Source of the DNA: Hamiltosporidium magnivora | Lineage: Eukaryota > Microsporidia > Dubosqiidae | Assembly: GCA_004325065.1 (NCBI GenBank) | Contig: PITI01000065.1 | Coordinates: 1-25,811, forward strand | DNA length: 25,811 nucleotides | Reading direction: 5' to 3' | Shown here: positions 9,343 to 20,250 of the stretch, in pieces | Layout: each line of letters begins with the position of its first letter | How positions within the stretch are numbered: position 1 is the first letter of the stretch | Notes under the pieces: generated by a model | The model's database searches: none | What the model was told of the DNA's origin: nothing | The model's input: the letters and a program-made list of their open reading frames with translations, nothing else | Program-made: the position numbers and the translations under genes

Positions 9343-9470
9343 AATACCATCTTTATTAAAAGCAATAGGATTCGGTAAACTAGAAATAGAAATAGTCTAA
9401 CTGCATATTAACAATTTGAAGTATAAACAAATTATATATAAGCTAATAAACTTTGTTTTTTCAAATACAT
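9343..9470 (-). pseudogene. Decayed signal-peptide start of the truncated kinase
   Basis: The ancestral start can be traced to an ATG at 9468-9470, matching the paralogue's ATG at 22520-22522, with shared neighbouring bases CAAATACATACGG. The first codons read MYLKKQSLLAYI and then a TAA. The segment is one base shorter than in the paralogue, and a TAG sits in the kinase frame just before ISISSLPN, which both copies share. At least two lesions are needed, so this end is not merely a sequencing slip. Confidence 0.75.
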
Positions 9471-11183
9471 ACGGCGGTTATGTGAAGAAAAACTTTATGA
9501 TTATCAATAGCCAATTAAAAACAAAAAAAACTTATAGAAACAGCAAATGATACTAAAATATTATAAAATCATTCTATTTATTTTTTTTTAAAATTAATTA
9601 CCATTTTTGACGTTTCGAATCGTTCTTTTTTTTCAAACTATAATTTTTTAAAGCTTCTAAGATTTTAATTAGTATCTTTTTTTAACTCAATTTTTTGCTC
9701 AGACTATATCGTTTTCTATTCAAAGAATTTCTTCCCTCTCCCTTTTGAAAATATCTCCAAATATTAGTAAAGTGTAAGCTAAATAATTTTTTTTAGGGAT
9801 TGAAAAAAACCAATAATTCTTCTTGCTCCAGGGGATTTACATCAGGTATCCATATACATTCATTTAACCTTTGTATAAAAATATTTAACAAAAGAATTTT
9901 GGCAATTCAACTAATACAGGATTTGCAATTTCTTTGCCGCTAATAATAATTCCTACGAATTTTGTTTTCTAAACAAATTACTGAAGAAGGAGTTTAAATA
10001 TTAAATTTTTATGCGGTTAATAATTTCCATTGATCTCCTCAAGAAATTTAGACGCCTATATTGACTCATTATCGTAATTTTGATTTTTGTATGTAATTTC
10101 GTGAGTTTATGATAATAGAATTTTTTTAGAAAATATATGGACGGAGTTAAATTAAATTACACAATAAGTCATTTTTTGGGTTTCCTTGTCTTTCTATGCT
10201 AATAGTGATTGTTTCAAGATCCTCTAATATTTTGATAAGTTTCTGAAATTAACTGAAAATATTTATACTCTTACAAAACCAAATATGCTTAGTTTTTCAT
10301 GAAAAATATCAAATGATACTTTTGCTGTGTTTTTTTTGTAAGCTGAATTGTCCGTTGTAAAAAAAACCAGCTTGAGGTCGAAGTATCATAATCAGACTAA
10401 AATATTGCAAAATTCGATTCAAATCGTTTCAGAAATGATCATAAAAGATTTAGATTTGATGTTTTTATCTGATGCTATCAAATAACATATGTTTTATAAC
10501 TGTTTATTTTGCTGTGTATTATAGTTTTTTTGCAAAAAAACAGCCCTTAAATACAAAATAGTAATATGAAAAGTTCTCCGATTGAAGTCCAATTGAGATA
10601 GATTTTCTATATATTAGAATCGATTTATAAATGATTTTTAGTGTAGTAAATTCGGTTGCGGATAAAAAAACATGCGTAATCTTTGTTTTTTTGCTTGTAA
10701 TATAAAAGAATATACCTTAAAACCAATTTTTTATTATTTATAATTTCAGGATATTTTTTAAAGCAAGCAGACAATGTTTTAGACACATTATTTTTTTCTT
10801 AAATCAAAGATAGTCATACCTCTTAAATTCATTTTCATACATTTTTTTTCAACGACAGAAATATTTTAACATAATAAAGGAATTTTAACAAATGCTCAAT
10901 ATCGTTATTAAATTAAGACGATAAAATATTTAATACTTTTACTTTGAACTTTATACAAATATTTTTTTCATCGAACTTTATTTCTATTTTTCTTGCTTAT
11001 TCATTGATATTAATTTATTTTTTTGATTATTACAATAAATTCCTAACCAAAGAATTTATTTACACATTGCACAGATTTCAAATATGAACGATTAGATAGT
11101 ATTTTACATTATAATACCAAACATATAAAAGATTATCTGTTCGAAAACCCTTCCAAAAATTATGCATAAGTTATCTATAAAAA
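9471..11183. other. Long AT-rich spacer with no supported gene
   Basis: No open frame of useful length and no RNA gene is recognisable. On the minus strand between 9793 and 9968 two short protein-like open stretches (28 and about 38 codons, in different frames) may be remains of an old gene, but they match nothing I recognise. Confidence 0.5.
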
Positions 11184-11240
11184 GTGGAAAGAGGATAACC
11201 ACATTAAAAACTATCTGCTTGGCAACAATTGTACTGAAAT
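11184..11240 (+). repeat. Short copy of the GTGG...CCAC dispersed repeat
   Basis: The sequence GTGGAAAGAGGATAACCACA followed by an A-rich run and CTGCTTGGCAA matches the start of the repeat at 25527 and, inverted, the end of the copy at 19035. Similarity to the longer copies fades after about 60 bases. All three copies share this starting point, so it probably marks a real element terminus. Confidence 0.75.
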
Positions 11241-11263
11241 TTGTCAAAGTAATTTTTGACACT

Positions 11264-11560
11264 TCCATTCATTCGGCCTTGGCACTACAGTCCTGTGCGA
11301 GCCTTGGCCTTGCTTAGTAATATCGCCAGCCGGTCTTTTTCCAGTAGTTTGTTTATTTATTGGGTTTCGTAACAGGTAGTTTTAAAGGGTGGGTTGTTAG
11401 CCCTACGTCCAACCCCAACATGGAGGATAAGTCCCTTTCAGTCGCCTCTTACGACAAGCAGAATATACTCCAAGCCAATTCTGCTCTCGGAATGGTAGGG
11501 AATTGTTGCCACTTTAGTGGAATATAAACTACACTTGATCTATAGGCCGATCCCCTATAA
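11264..11560. mobile_element. GC-rich patch, probable retroelement fragment
   Basis: This stretch is clearly richer in G and C than everything around it. It contains GCGAGCCTTGGCCTTGC, CAACCCCAACATGGAGGATA and CGCCTCTTACGACAAGCAG. The last two resemble a sequence style that I recall as widespread in tails of invertebrate non-LTR retrotransposons or SINEs; this is recollection, not a search result. No reading frame spans it. It follows directly on a copy of the dispersed repeat at 11184, so it could be an internally deleted or composite element. Confidence 0.4.
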
Positions 11561-12336
11561 TTTCGAGTTATAACAGATTAAAAGAAAAAAATGGAAAACA
11601 TCCGTTTGTTCATCCTTGAAACTGAAAGATAAAAGAGGCCCAGAATATGTAGGTAAGTAGGTTATCCATAAAAAATATCATTCTAAATATATTAAATTTC
11701 AAGGGCAAATGACACGAAATTATACATAAACAATAGGAATATCATGTTTTAAATTTTCTTTCGGTGTTTAAAAAAACGAAATGGTAAGTTTCAAAATTAA
11801 ATTTTTTTGTTAAAAGAATTTAAATTGAATCCGAAATATAATTTGCTTATAAAAATATGGTTGAAGAAATATAGTCAATAAAATGAATTGATTTTAAATA
11901 ACGCCCTTTTTGGGATTCTTATTTCACTTAAAATAAAATGCTAAAAAAAATTATTGAGATAAAAACAAATTTTAATATGTAGTATCATCCTCTAAAAGTT
12001 TATAATTAGATAAGTATTAAATACCGACAATATCTAATCTGCTAATAAAAATTAAAAAATATGAACAAGCTAGTTAAAATTTAATTTATATCTAGTTTTA
12101 AACTGGAAATACATATTTAGAACGAAACAATGCACAAAAAAAAATATTAAGAAATACTAAAAAAGGAAAGATTTAAGTAAAACACAATCAGTATATCGTG
12201 TAATTTATACATGTTAAAACAAAGGCAGTGTTTAAACCTTTATTGGGAATCTAGGAATATGTGTCTAAGCATATATATTATCATTAGAAATGATTCTTTC
12301 ATCAAATTCACTATATATCCATTTAAAATTGAATGC
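11561..12336. other. AT-rich spacer downstream of the LRR gene
   Basis: No gene, RNA or repeat is recognisable. The part next to 12337 is presumably the 3' flank of the minus-strand LRR gene. Confidence 0.5.
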
Positions 12337-14685
12337 TTAATTGGGTTTATCAAAATAATCATAAGATTCATTTTCGATTTCTAAAAAGAGCTTGCCATGA
12401 GTTCGAAAAAGTTTTTTAAATTCCTCACAACATATTGTGGATTTAGATAAATTTAACTTTTGAAGATTTTCGAAAATTATTGGAGTAATTTTTATTCTTA
12501 AAAATGTCAAAGAGCAATGAGAAAGATCAATATATTTTAAATTTCTAAATCTTGAAAGTACATTGATCATACATTGAGATATATAAACATATCTCAAGAA
12601 TATTTTTTCGAGTTTTGAATTTTCGATATGTTTTAATAAAGATGTATATATACGACTTTCAAAATTCATGTTCGAGAGATCAAGTTCTTTGAGATTTGAA
12701 AAGTATTTAATGTTTAAAAAATTATCGACCAATATCGATGATGAGTCTGTATTTAAGCTTGTAATCTTATCAAGTACAGATTTTAAAAATCTTAATAGAA
12801 AATTAAATCGTTTTAGATTGCATTTCTTTAAAATTAAAGTAGTTATTTTTGGGAGTTGTAATATTCTTGTATTCACGGAATCATTGAAAACATTCTCTGA
12901 CAAATCTAGTAATTCTAAATTATCTAGTTTCAACAAAGATAATATATTTAGAAAACTATTGTTGACACCACAACAGATTAATCTTAGCGATATTATATTT
13001 TTCATAAAACCAAAGGTAATTAAACGAGATGCTTCAACTCTAAAGTTGGTTAGATTAAGGGATTGTATAGCAGGTGTTTTAAACTCTTTAGTAAATTTCT
13101 CGAAGTCATATCTGAAATTTAGAGAATTTAATGATAAAAATTTTAGGTTATTGTAATCAAACATATACATAGAATTTACATTCTTTATGAAGATTCCACT
13201 TAAATTAAGTGTTACTATTTTTTTTATAAAAAGGGATATATATAATATCTCTACAATATCAACATTCTTAAATACACCACGTAATATCAATGTTTTAATC
13301 TCACTAAATAGCCTAAGTTTTTTTAATAGAAACTCAATATTAATATTCTTCATAAGGATCAATGTTTCTAATGTATCAAAACATAGAAGGAAAATTGATG
13401 AAAGAAAATCTTGTTCTATTGCTGAGAAATCGCATCGTTCCAAATGAAAGCACTTTAAATGGGTAAACAAAGACAACGCCACACACCATTCTTTTGTAAT
13501 AATCGCATCAGTAATTTTTATTCTTTTAATCTCGATATTTTTCATAGAAAATATGTGGATTCGATGCATCATTTTAGATATATCCATACTATTTTTAAGC
13601 TTCTGTTTGTCGTAAAAATTTTTTACATGACAATTCTGCAAAACAAATTCCTCCATGTTATTTCTTTCAAATGTATCATTAAGATCTGTATCGAAAAAAA
13701 ATACTTCGATAAATCTCAACTTCTTAACTCTTTGATCAATTAATTCGGATATTTCACCGAATATCAAGCATTTATAAAAATGAATTACATCAAAATTTGC
13801 ACCCAATAAAGTGTTAAATATTCTATAGAAGACAGCCGAAAATGTTTTTATATTCATATAAACCATCCTTATTTCTATTATACGAGTATTTTTAACTAAC
13901 CATTCAAAAACGTTGAAATTTTTTTTTTCTTTTATTCTACTATACATAGAATATAATGCCTTTCCTGTTATTACAAAAATAAATTCATTCAAGCTCAAAT
14001 CCAAATCGTATATTTCTTTCATATAGGATTGAGAATCCAGTTCAATGATATTATTTTCTATTCGTGGAAATATGGATATATTATTGAAGAATATCAATAA
14101 AATTATTAAGTATGGATTTTTCAGATAATGTAATTCCTTAAATTTATATTGTAACATTTCAACAACCAAATTTTGATGGTCATGTGTATTTAACAATTTC
14201 TGATACAATAATTCCAATCGTTCCCAAAATAAATACGTTATTTCAGATTTTAAAAAATCCAAAATTCGAATAATATTACAGAAATTTTGAAAAGATACGC
14301 TTTCAATGACACCTGCATCACAGACCAATAATATATAGGATTCAATAAAACTCATCTTTTCTATGTCATAAATGTAAACATCTAACGGCCGATTAATTCG
14401 TATCAGATCTTCTATCGTATAAAACTTAATTTGTATATTTCCATTGTATGGAACAACAAAAATATTTTCGTCTGATACGCTTGAGAATGCTAAAACATTT
14501 TTTTTTGTCCTGTTCTCATCGATTATAGAGAATTTAAATTCCTGTATCACATTCAAAGATGAAGTGCTAGCAGTTACAATTTCACTAGGAGGAAATATAA
14601 ACTTAACCATTATACAATCTAATTCACAAAACTGTAAAAAAATCGAAATGATGCTGCAGAAAAAATAACATTGAATCTTATACAT
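12337..14685 (-). CDS. Secreted leucine-rich-repeat protein
   Basis: A 782-residue protein. The first 25 residues have a hydrophobic core (CYFFCSIISIFLQFC) typical of a signal peptide, so it is probably secreted or lumenal. Residues about 400-770 contain irregular leucine-rich repeats with the LxxLxLxxxx pattern, for example KCFHLERCDF, QSLNLTNFRV, LELLDLSENVF, LKELDLSNMNF, LKYIDLSHCSL and LQKLNLSKST. Unit length varies, about 24-30 residues. The first 400 residues carry no domain I recognise. There is no second membrane segment near the C-terminus. Large families of divergent LRR proteins occur in microsporidia; a role in host contact is inference from secretion plus a binding fold. The ATG was chosen because it is the first Met and gives the signal peptide; a later Met at 26 would remove it. 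No CCC motif precedes it. Confidence 0.85.
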   Translation of the reverse strand: MYKIQCYFFCSIISIFLQFCELDCIMVKFIFPPSEIVTASTSSLNVIQEFKFSIIDENRTKKNVLAFSSVSDENIFVVPYNGNIQIKFYTIEDLIRINRPLDVYIYDIEKMSFIESYILLVCDAGVIESVSFQNFCNIIRILDFLKSEITYLFWERLELLYQKLLNTHDHQNLVVEMLQYKFKELHYLKNPYLIILLIFFNNISIFPRIENNIIELDSQSYMKEIYDLDLSLNEFIFVITGKALYSMYSRIKEKKNFNVFEWLVKNTRIIEIRMVYMNIKTFSAVFYRIFNTLLGANFDVIHFYKCLIFGEISELIDQRVKKLRFIEVFFFDTDLNDTFERNNMEEFVLQNCHVKNFYDKQKLKNSMDISKMMHRIHIFSMKNIEIKRIKITDAIITKEWCVALSLFTHLKCFHLERCDFSAIEQDFLSSIFLLCFDTLETLILMKNINIEFLLKKLRLFSEIKTLILRGVFKNVDIVEILYISLFIKKIVTLNLSGIFIKNVNSMYMFDYNNLKFLSLNSLNFRYDFEKFTKEFKTPAIQSLNLTNFRVEASRLITFGFMKNIISLRLICCGVNNSFLNILSLLKLDNLELLDLSENVFNDSVNTRILQLPKITTLILKKCNLKRFNFLLRFLKSVLDKITSLNTDSSSILVDNFLNIKYFSNLKELDLSNMNFESRIYTSLLKHIENSKLEKIFLRYVYISQCMINVLSRFRNLKYIDLSHCSLTFLRIKITPIIFENLQKLNLSKSTICCEEFKKLFRTHGKLFLEIENESYDYFDKPN

Positions 14686-17600
14686 TTGTATTCTATTTAT
14701 GACCGTTTGTTTGTATCTTTTATTTTATACAATAATTTTTCTAGAAAATTTTTGGAGATTAATTTATGATAAAATAAAAAAACGTTTGCATTTTTTAGAA
14801 CATACTTTCAATCTGAAAATATTTAATGGCTAGTTTTTTATCATTCATTTTGTGTTTATTTCACTGGTTTTATTTTACAAAAAACCGAATTAGAAATATT
14901 ATTATCATTTTAAAGTGATAAAGAAGTTTTTTTTTGTAAAAAAAATAATTGAAGGTTTAAAAGATTTTAAAGCGATCGCTACAAGCATAGCCGGAATAAC
15001 AAAAAATGAAGTCAAATTAAGATTTTGCGACTCGTTTGATTAATTTTAAACTATAATATCATCTATTTAAGAATAATTCCAAAATATCGTAAAAGACATT
15101 CTTTAAATATTTTTGACAAATAGAAAAAAAATTAATTATTGTAAATTTATAATTTTTATAAACATTTCAGACCTTTATGTAGCTAGAAACAAAAGAAATT
15201 TTCGTAAACAATTTAAAAGTAAGTCTGATATGTATTTATTAAAAATTTAGCACTAAAGGATTAGAAAACCAATCGCAATCAACTAAAAAATAAAGAGCTA
15301 TAGAGTCTTTCGTACGCATTTTTTTGTTTGGCGAATTATTCCATATAGAGACACTTATAAAATAAATAATACTTCATATTTCCTTAATAAACGATTTATC
15401 CTAAAAATTTTAATATATATATCCAATACCTTAGTCTTTAATAAAAGCAAACATTATTTTATTGCATTAATTTTCACTTATTAATATTTAATATCTAGAA
15501 AAACCATAGTATTAAACTTTAGTCGAAAATAAACTGATCGATCTAAAAACTTCAAGAATTCCATAAAAATTCCTCCTTGGTTTTTACTACACAAGTAGGA
15601 ATAGAAAAAAATCTTTGAACAATTAGATGGAATATTAGTTTATATAATAAGCCTTGTGCAAGTGCCTTCTTTTTACATTTTGTGTGTCTGAATATTTTTT
15701 AAAAAAATCTGCAGTAGAATGAAAAATAAATTGGTTCTTATTAGAATAGAAAGCAATATGTTTTAGTTCTTTTACTGATACATTCCCTCTGTATGATTCG
15801 TTTTAGAATATTATAAATATATAAAAAACAATCTTCGAGAAAAAAATTATAAGTTATAATAGAAAATCGAAGCTTACATGAAATAGCGAACAGAAGCTTT
15901 AAAATTATTGACTGAATAATAGAAGGATTATTGATTTGAATAGAAAGTAAAAATCAACAATGTGACATGCATCATATTGGTTCTATATGTATTATATGAT
16001 AATACTGCAAACATACTAAGCTTTGTATTGCTTAAAAGCAAACCAAAGAATGAATTTTAATTTTCAAATTCTAATATAGTCTCAAAATAAATGATATGTT
16101 ATATTCGATTTGAATAATTGAGTATTGTGAATAATGACTATAGTTATTGACAAATGTTTAAATTTAACTGAACACCAGGATACTTTCTACATAGGCCGGT
16201 ATGTAAATACTTCTCAAAATTTTACAGTCGCTTTAAGAAATTGACTGTAGTTTAATTTTAAGCATTTGGTATAAATATAGGTTATAATATATTGAGCTTT
16301 CACATTTATAGAATGTTTTCGGTTTTTTTTATTGAGTTCTACTAGTTATTTCTTAAAAATACATTATTAGAGTCGATATCAACTAATATAAGTAACATGT
16401 AGCATTTTTTCGAAAAAGGAATTTATACATTGTGCTTATCCAAAAGTCAAGGCAGCGAATTCTTACAATAAAAATATTTGGATTAATAGAAAAGGTATAA
16501 CTCTTAAAAAAAGCGGTTGTAGGAAAAAAATAGAGAAATTATTAGAGTCTACCTAGGGTTGCTATGAAACTATGAAGGAGAATGAAAATACGATAACGCC
16601 TGTAGAGAAAATTAAAAAGCTCATTGGTTTTTTCAACGAGAAGAGATATTTCTAATTGTACATGGGGTAAAAGTTTAAAGTTGGAAGTTCGATCGAATTA
16701 ATAGGGAAAAGGAGATAAATTTATAGTAAAAAACATCAAAAAAGAAACAAGAATAATGAGTTAAATTCATACATGCCTTGTATGAAACGCGATGTATTGA
16801 AAGAGAGTTGGCATTAACACCAATACCAAGCAAAACCATGACACATGATATAAAATCGATTCATTTGTCATGCAATCACAAACAGATGATCAATATGAAT
16901 CCATCCTTGCAAATCATCAGCATTTTACTAAATTTAATTAACTTCGATCTGATGAACCAAAATCGCTGTTTAGATAGCTTAAGTACATCCAAATAATTTT
17001 ATCATTATGAGTTTGCCGTGTATTTTGCAAAATTTACTGTCATAAAATTTACTAAATACACTACTAGTGAACTATGTAGAACTTGGATTGAGTTAAAGAT
17101 GCTATATGAAAAGCCAGAATACCCTCAAAGCTTAGGGTACGTAAAAAATACAAATCAAAATTTCAAAACATGCATTTTAGGTAACTGGAAGACAATTAAA
17201 GTAAAATTTCATCAGAATGTTTGATTTTTTCAGATAAAAAAACTAGCTCTTCATGCTTGCAGAAAATGGAGTCAGTATCATGCGATGTTTGAAAAGAGTT
17301 AAAAGTTGCTTTATAAAGTTTAATATCTATATAAGTTCTGCCTATAATGAATTCTGAAAGTTAGTATGCGAAAATATCAATAAACCCAAAATAATTTAAC
17401 ACTGTTGAAAAATGTGCACTTCAAAATAAGCATACCAACATAAAAACAAAAAAAAAAAAACAAGGTAAAGGTAATTATATTGATAGTTGTGTTAGATATA
17501 TGACTTCATTACATAAAGTATATGCCCATCTTATAATTAAGAAAGAGAAAGAAATGTTTCAGTGCCATCAAATTTTTCGGTATATTGGCCTTAAAAACGT

Positions 17601-18399
17601 TCGAATGAAACTCAATCATGACTTACAGAAAATTTTCGTTTATAAAAAGAAAGAAACAGCCATATCAATAACGAGGGAGATTTAAGCTAGGAATATAAAT
17701 TAAAACACCTAAAATCGTCTAAAAAAATACATTCTTGCTATGAAGATGGCACATTAAACTTCACATCCCAGATGGCGATAAAGGGGTACCAATGCAAGAT
17801 ATAATATTGCTTTTGTTCTTGATGCAAAATATATAATTTTTATAAATTATTCTACAAATATGAACTCTAAAATCTAGTATAAGCAAGGAAATAATTTTAA
17901 ATATGTAATTTAAAAGTTATTGTAACAGAGAAATTTCAATGATCGAGATTTCTCTAACAGAATGCGCAAGAATCACATTGATACCAATTCTAAGTTTAAG
18001 TTAATGTGGCTGCAAAACTGAATGAGAATCAAAAATACGAGTATTGCAAAAAAACTATGCTACACGATATTTTAACCAGTGGAAAGTCGCTATAAAAAAA
18101 ATAAATTTTCTTATATTTACCTTTTTTGTGTAAATGTATATGTTTTTTTTGTTATTCCTACCTACATTCCACACTTATTTACTCTAAATTGCTATTTTCT
18201 TGTTTTTATATCTGAAAAAATGTATAAAAAAATTATCAAATTGCTCATTCACTTCGATCATTATTCATAATAATCTGAATATTCAAATTTACCATAATAT
18301 ATCCAAAAATAATTTATATTATTAACGTAAAATATTTTTATTTAAATATATCACATCTTTTTAAAACAGTGGAATGGTTATTTTTGTTTTTATGACGTT
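14686..18399. other. 3.7-kb gene desert
   Basis: Very AT-rich DNA without a supported gene. Open frames at 16778-16996, 17018-17224 and 17500-17685 reach only 61-72 codons, resemble nothing I know, and lie in slightly less AT-rich DNA that may be decayed coding sequence. No tRNA or rRNA is recognisable. A short hairpin lies at 17927-17955. Confidence 0.5.
17927..17955. repeat. Inverted repeat (hairpin), 11-bp arms
   Basis: AGAGAAATTTC is followed after seven bases by GAGATTTCTCT, giving arms that pair at ten of eleven positions. It has no adjoining gene or other copy that I can see, so its function is unknown; chance in AT-rich DNA is possible. Confidence 0.4.
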
Positions 18400-19035
18400 A
18401 ACACAATTCTAGGTTTCACATCTAACTGCCTTAACCCCCCATCAGTATCCTCTACGATACCTAAATTCCCATTTTTTTATCTAAAAGTTGATTATAATCT
18501 ATTTAATAGGCAAAGCAGTTACCAGGTGTTCGTTAATGTTCGTTACACTGACTGTTATCGAAGCCCACCCTAGACTACCTATGACTATGCAGCATTCCCA
18601 CTTATTCTACCCATAAAGAACCTAATCTTCTTCCTGCAAAGATATATTTGCGACGTACATCGAGATTAACTTGATAGACAATGGCATACCAACAGGTATA
18701 ACCTGCATCTGAGCTTTTCTGGCTTTCCATGGTGTTATTTTAATATCACACGGCGCCACGTCTTCTAATCCGAGTTTACAAGGCTAGGTTTCCATGCTTT
18801 TACTTGGTATTTCTTACAACTTCAGCTGCGATCTCAGATATATTATATAAAAAACTACAAAATTTATTTTTAGAAAACGTTTCGCCATCTCATAGACCTT
18901 CTTCTTCTCATACAAACTCGCATGAACAACCGAAGGCATAGTATGCTTTTATTCCACCAAAAATAAAAACAATGATTTCATCTTCCCCTATTCATTACCA
19001 AGTAGAAAGTTTTCTTGTGGTTATTCTCCCTCCAC
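18400..19035 (-). repeat. Dispersed repeat, long copy in reverse orientation
   Basis: Read on the minus strand from 19035 it opens GTGGAGGGAGAATAACCACA and follows the copy at 25527-25811 through recognisable blocks (AATAAAAGCATACTATGCC..., ACTACAAAATTTATTTTTAG..., AAGCATGGAAACCTAGCC). It continues beyond the point where that copy meets the window end, to about 18400, where the raised GC content stops. Similarity is roughly three quarters by eye. Stops break all frames, so this copy is decayed. The inner end is judged only from base composition. Confidence 0.7.
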
Positions 19036-19370
19036 CATTATATTATTTAAATTGCAAATATAAAAATATTAAAATGATGAAGAAAATTCAACGCCGTAAA
19101 TAATTTAAATACACATAAATATAATTCACTTTAAAATTCAGATCTACCAGTTTAAAATTAAATTTGATAGTAAAATAAGTAGTAAATAAATATAAAATTT
19201 CATAAAAATTTTAATTATAAATTTGGTAGAAAATTAAAAAAAGGTTGGTTTTAAATAGAAACCAAATCAAGTAATTGAATCAGAAAACATTTAAAGTTTT
19301 TTTAGGTTTTACGCCTAAAATGATACATTCTTTAAATTTATTAGTGAAAGATAAAGTTATACGAAAATAT
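19036..19370. other. 3' flank of the Swd2 gene with a poly(A)-like signal and hairpins
   Basis: On the minus strand, AATAAA (plus-strand TTTATT at 19337-19342) lies about 30 bases after the Swd2 stop codon. Further downstream are two small inverted repeats: TTTTAGG/CCTAAAA at 19300-19320 and TTGGTTT/AAACCAA at 19245-19265. The AATAAA is a plausible 3'-end signal; the hairpins may be incidental. The remainder is featureless AT-rich DNA. Confidence 0.4.
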
Positions 19371-20243
19371 TCAGACATCTTGAGGTGGCATCCAAAAAAC
19401 AACAGATGTAGAAGCCGTAACAAATTGTGTATACGCTGGATTGCATTTTATCAAACCGTGCTCAAAATTTGAATCTTTAAACGTATGCACCTTCTTTTTG
19501 TCATCAATTCCATAAACAAACACATGACTACCTGAAGTACAAAACAAATATTTTGAATCAGGTGAAGCACAAGCATACGAGACTTTATCAAAACAATGAT
19601 TATACTTCACCTTTCCTGTCTCAGCACTGACTACTGTATGTATATTATTACTGCTTATTATTATATTTTTTGAATCATTAGAGTACTGAATACCAGTTAT
19701 TTCGTCATGTCCATCAAAATATATTGTTTTTTCTGGTCCATAGGTGACATTCCTCATGTCATATTGTTTGACTAACGAATCACCTACATTTACGCAGAAT
19801 TTATTATTTGAAGAAAATGAAACTATTGAATCGTTTACAGATAATTTATAAATAGAATTTTTACAGCGTAAATCCCACACATTTACACAGTCATTAGAAG
19901 AAGATAAAAATAAATCATTATTGATATTTGAAGATAATGATTTTACCTTTTCACATTTAAAAGACCGGATATATTGATTGTCATATAACGAAAGATATTT
20001 TATATAATTTTCTGTTGAATGTAAAATTGTATTTTTAAAAAGAAATATAAATTTTCTTAACTGTGGAATGTGAATTGTATTGTACAAAATACCGCGTATG
20101 GGACAGTAAATTTTTAAAGTATCGTTTGTTGAAACACCAAATGAAGTTCCGTCATAAAGATAATCTATACAATTCAATTGTGATAATTCTTGAAATACTT
20201 TTGCTTCTTTATACGATTTTATTAAATTTTCAGAAAAGTTCAT
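19371..20243 (-). CDS. SWD2: Swd2/WDR82-like WD40 protein
   Basis: A 290-residue WD40 propeller protein (human WDR82 has 313, yeast Swd2 329). Diagnostic stretches match the family in order: IKYLSLYDNQYIRSF (81-95), the family's typical RYLSLHDN-YIRYF; LFLSSSNDCVNVWDLR (111-126); VKQYDMR-(5)-GP (158-170); GIQYSNDSKNIIIS (184-197); and CNPAYTQFVTASTSVVFWMP (267-286), the family's NPKFMTFASACSNMAFWLP. Swd2 belongs to the Set1/COMPASS histone H3-K4 methyltransferase and, in yeast, also to the cleavage and polyadenylation factor, so it acts in the nucleus. Several blades are shortened, usual for microsporidian proteins. The start is supported by a CCC motif immediately upstream. Neighbouring genes show no functional link. 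Confidence 0.88.
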   Translation of the reverse strand: MNFSENLIKSYKEAKVFQELSQLNCIDYLYDGTSFGVSTNDTLKIYCPIRGILYNTIHIPQLRKFIFLFKNTILHSTENYIKYLSLYDNQYIRSFKCEKVKSLSSNINNDLFLSSSNDCVNVWDLRCKNSIYKLSVNDSIVSFSSNNKFCVNVGDSLVKQYDMRNVTYGPEKTIYFDGHDEITGIQYSNDSKNIIISSNNIHTVVSAETGKVKYNHCFDKVSYACASPDSKYLFCTSGSHVFVYGIDDKKKVHTFKDSNFEHGLIKCNPAYTQFVTASTSVVFWMPPQDV

Positions 20244-20250
20244 GAGGGTT
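20244..20250 (-). promoter_or_regulatory. CCC-type motif just upstream of the Swd2 start codon
   Basis: On the minus strand the sequence AACCCTC directly precedes the ATG. It mirrors the CCACCCC before the PI4-kinase ATG at 306 and fits the described microsporidian CCC-like start-proximal motif. The kinase and LRR genes lack a CCC this close to their starts. Confidence 0.45.

Noticed and set aside
9793..9968. Possible decayed minus-strand gene (VGIIISGKEIANP, then IWIPDVNPLEQEELL in another frame)
   Set aside because: Each open piece is under 40 codons and neither resembles a family known to me.
11128..11141. GTTCGAAAACC, similar to a tRNA T-loop or B box
   Set aside because: No matching A box, anticodon stem or acceptor stem nearby; other GTTCGA words (16685, 17598, 21012, 24934) fail in the same way.
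12668..13743. Three plus-strand frames of 86-162 codons
   Set aside because: They lie opposite the LRR gene, whose frame is much longer and has clear LRR motifs; antisense openness is expected.
16778..17685. Cluster of plus-strand frames of 61-72 codons
   Set aside because: No motifs, no initiation context, and lengths expected by chance in 3.7 kb of this DNA; perhaps old decayed coding sequence.
18079..18270. 63-codon hydrophobic frame starting at GTG
   Set aside because: GTG starts are not expected in a eukaryotic nuclear gene, and T-rich DNA gives hydrophobic translations by chance.
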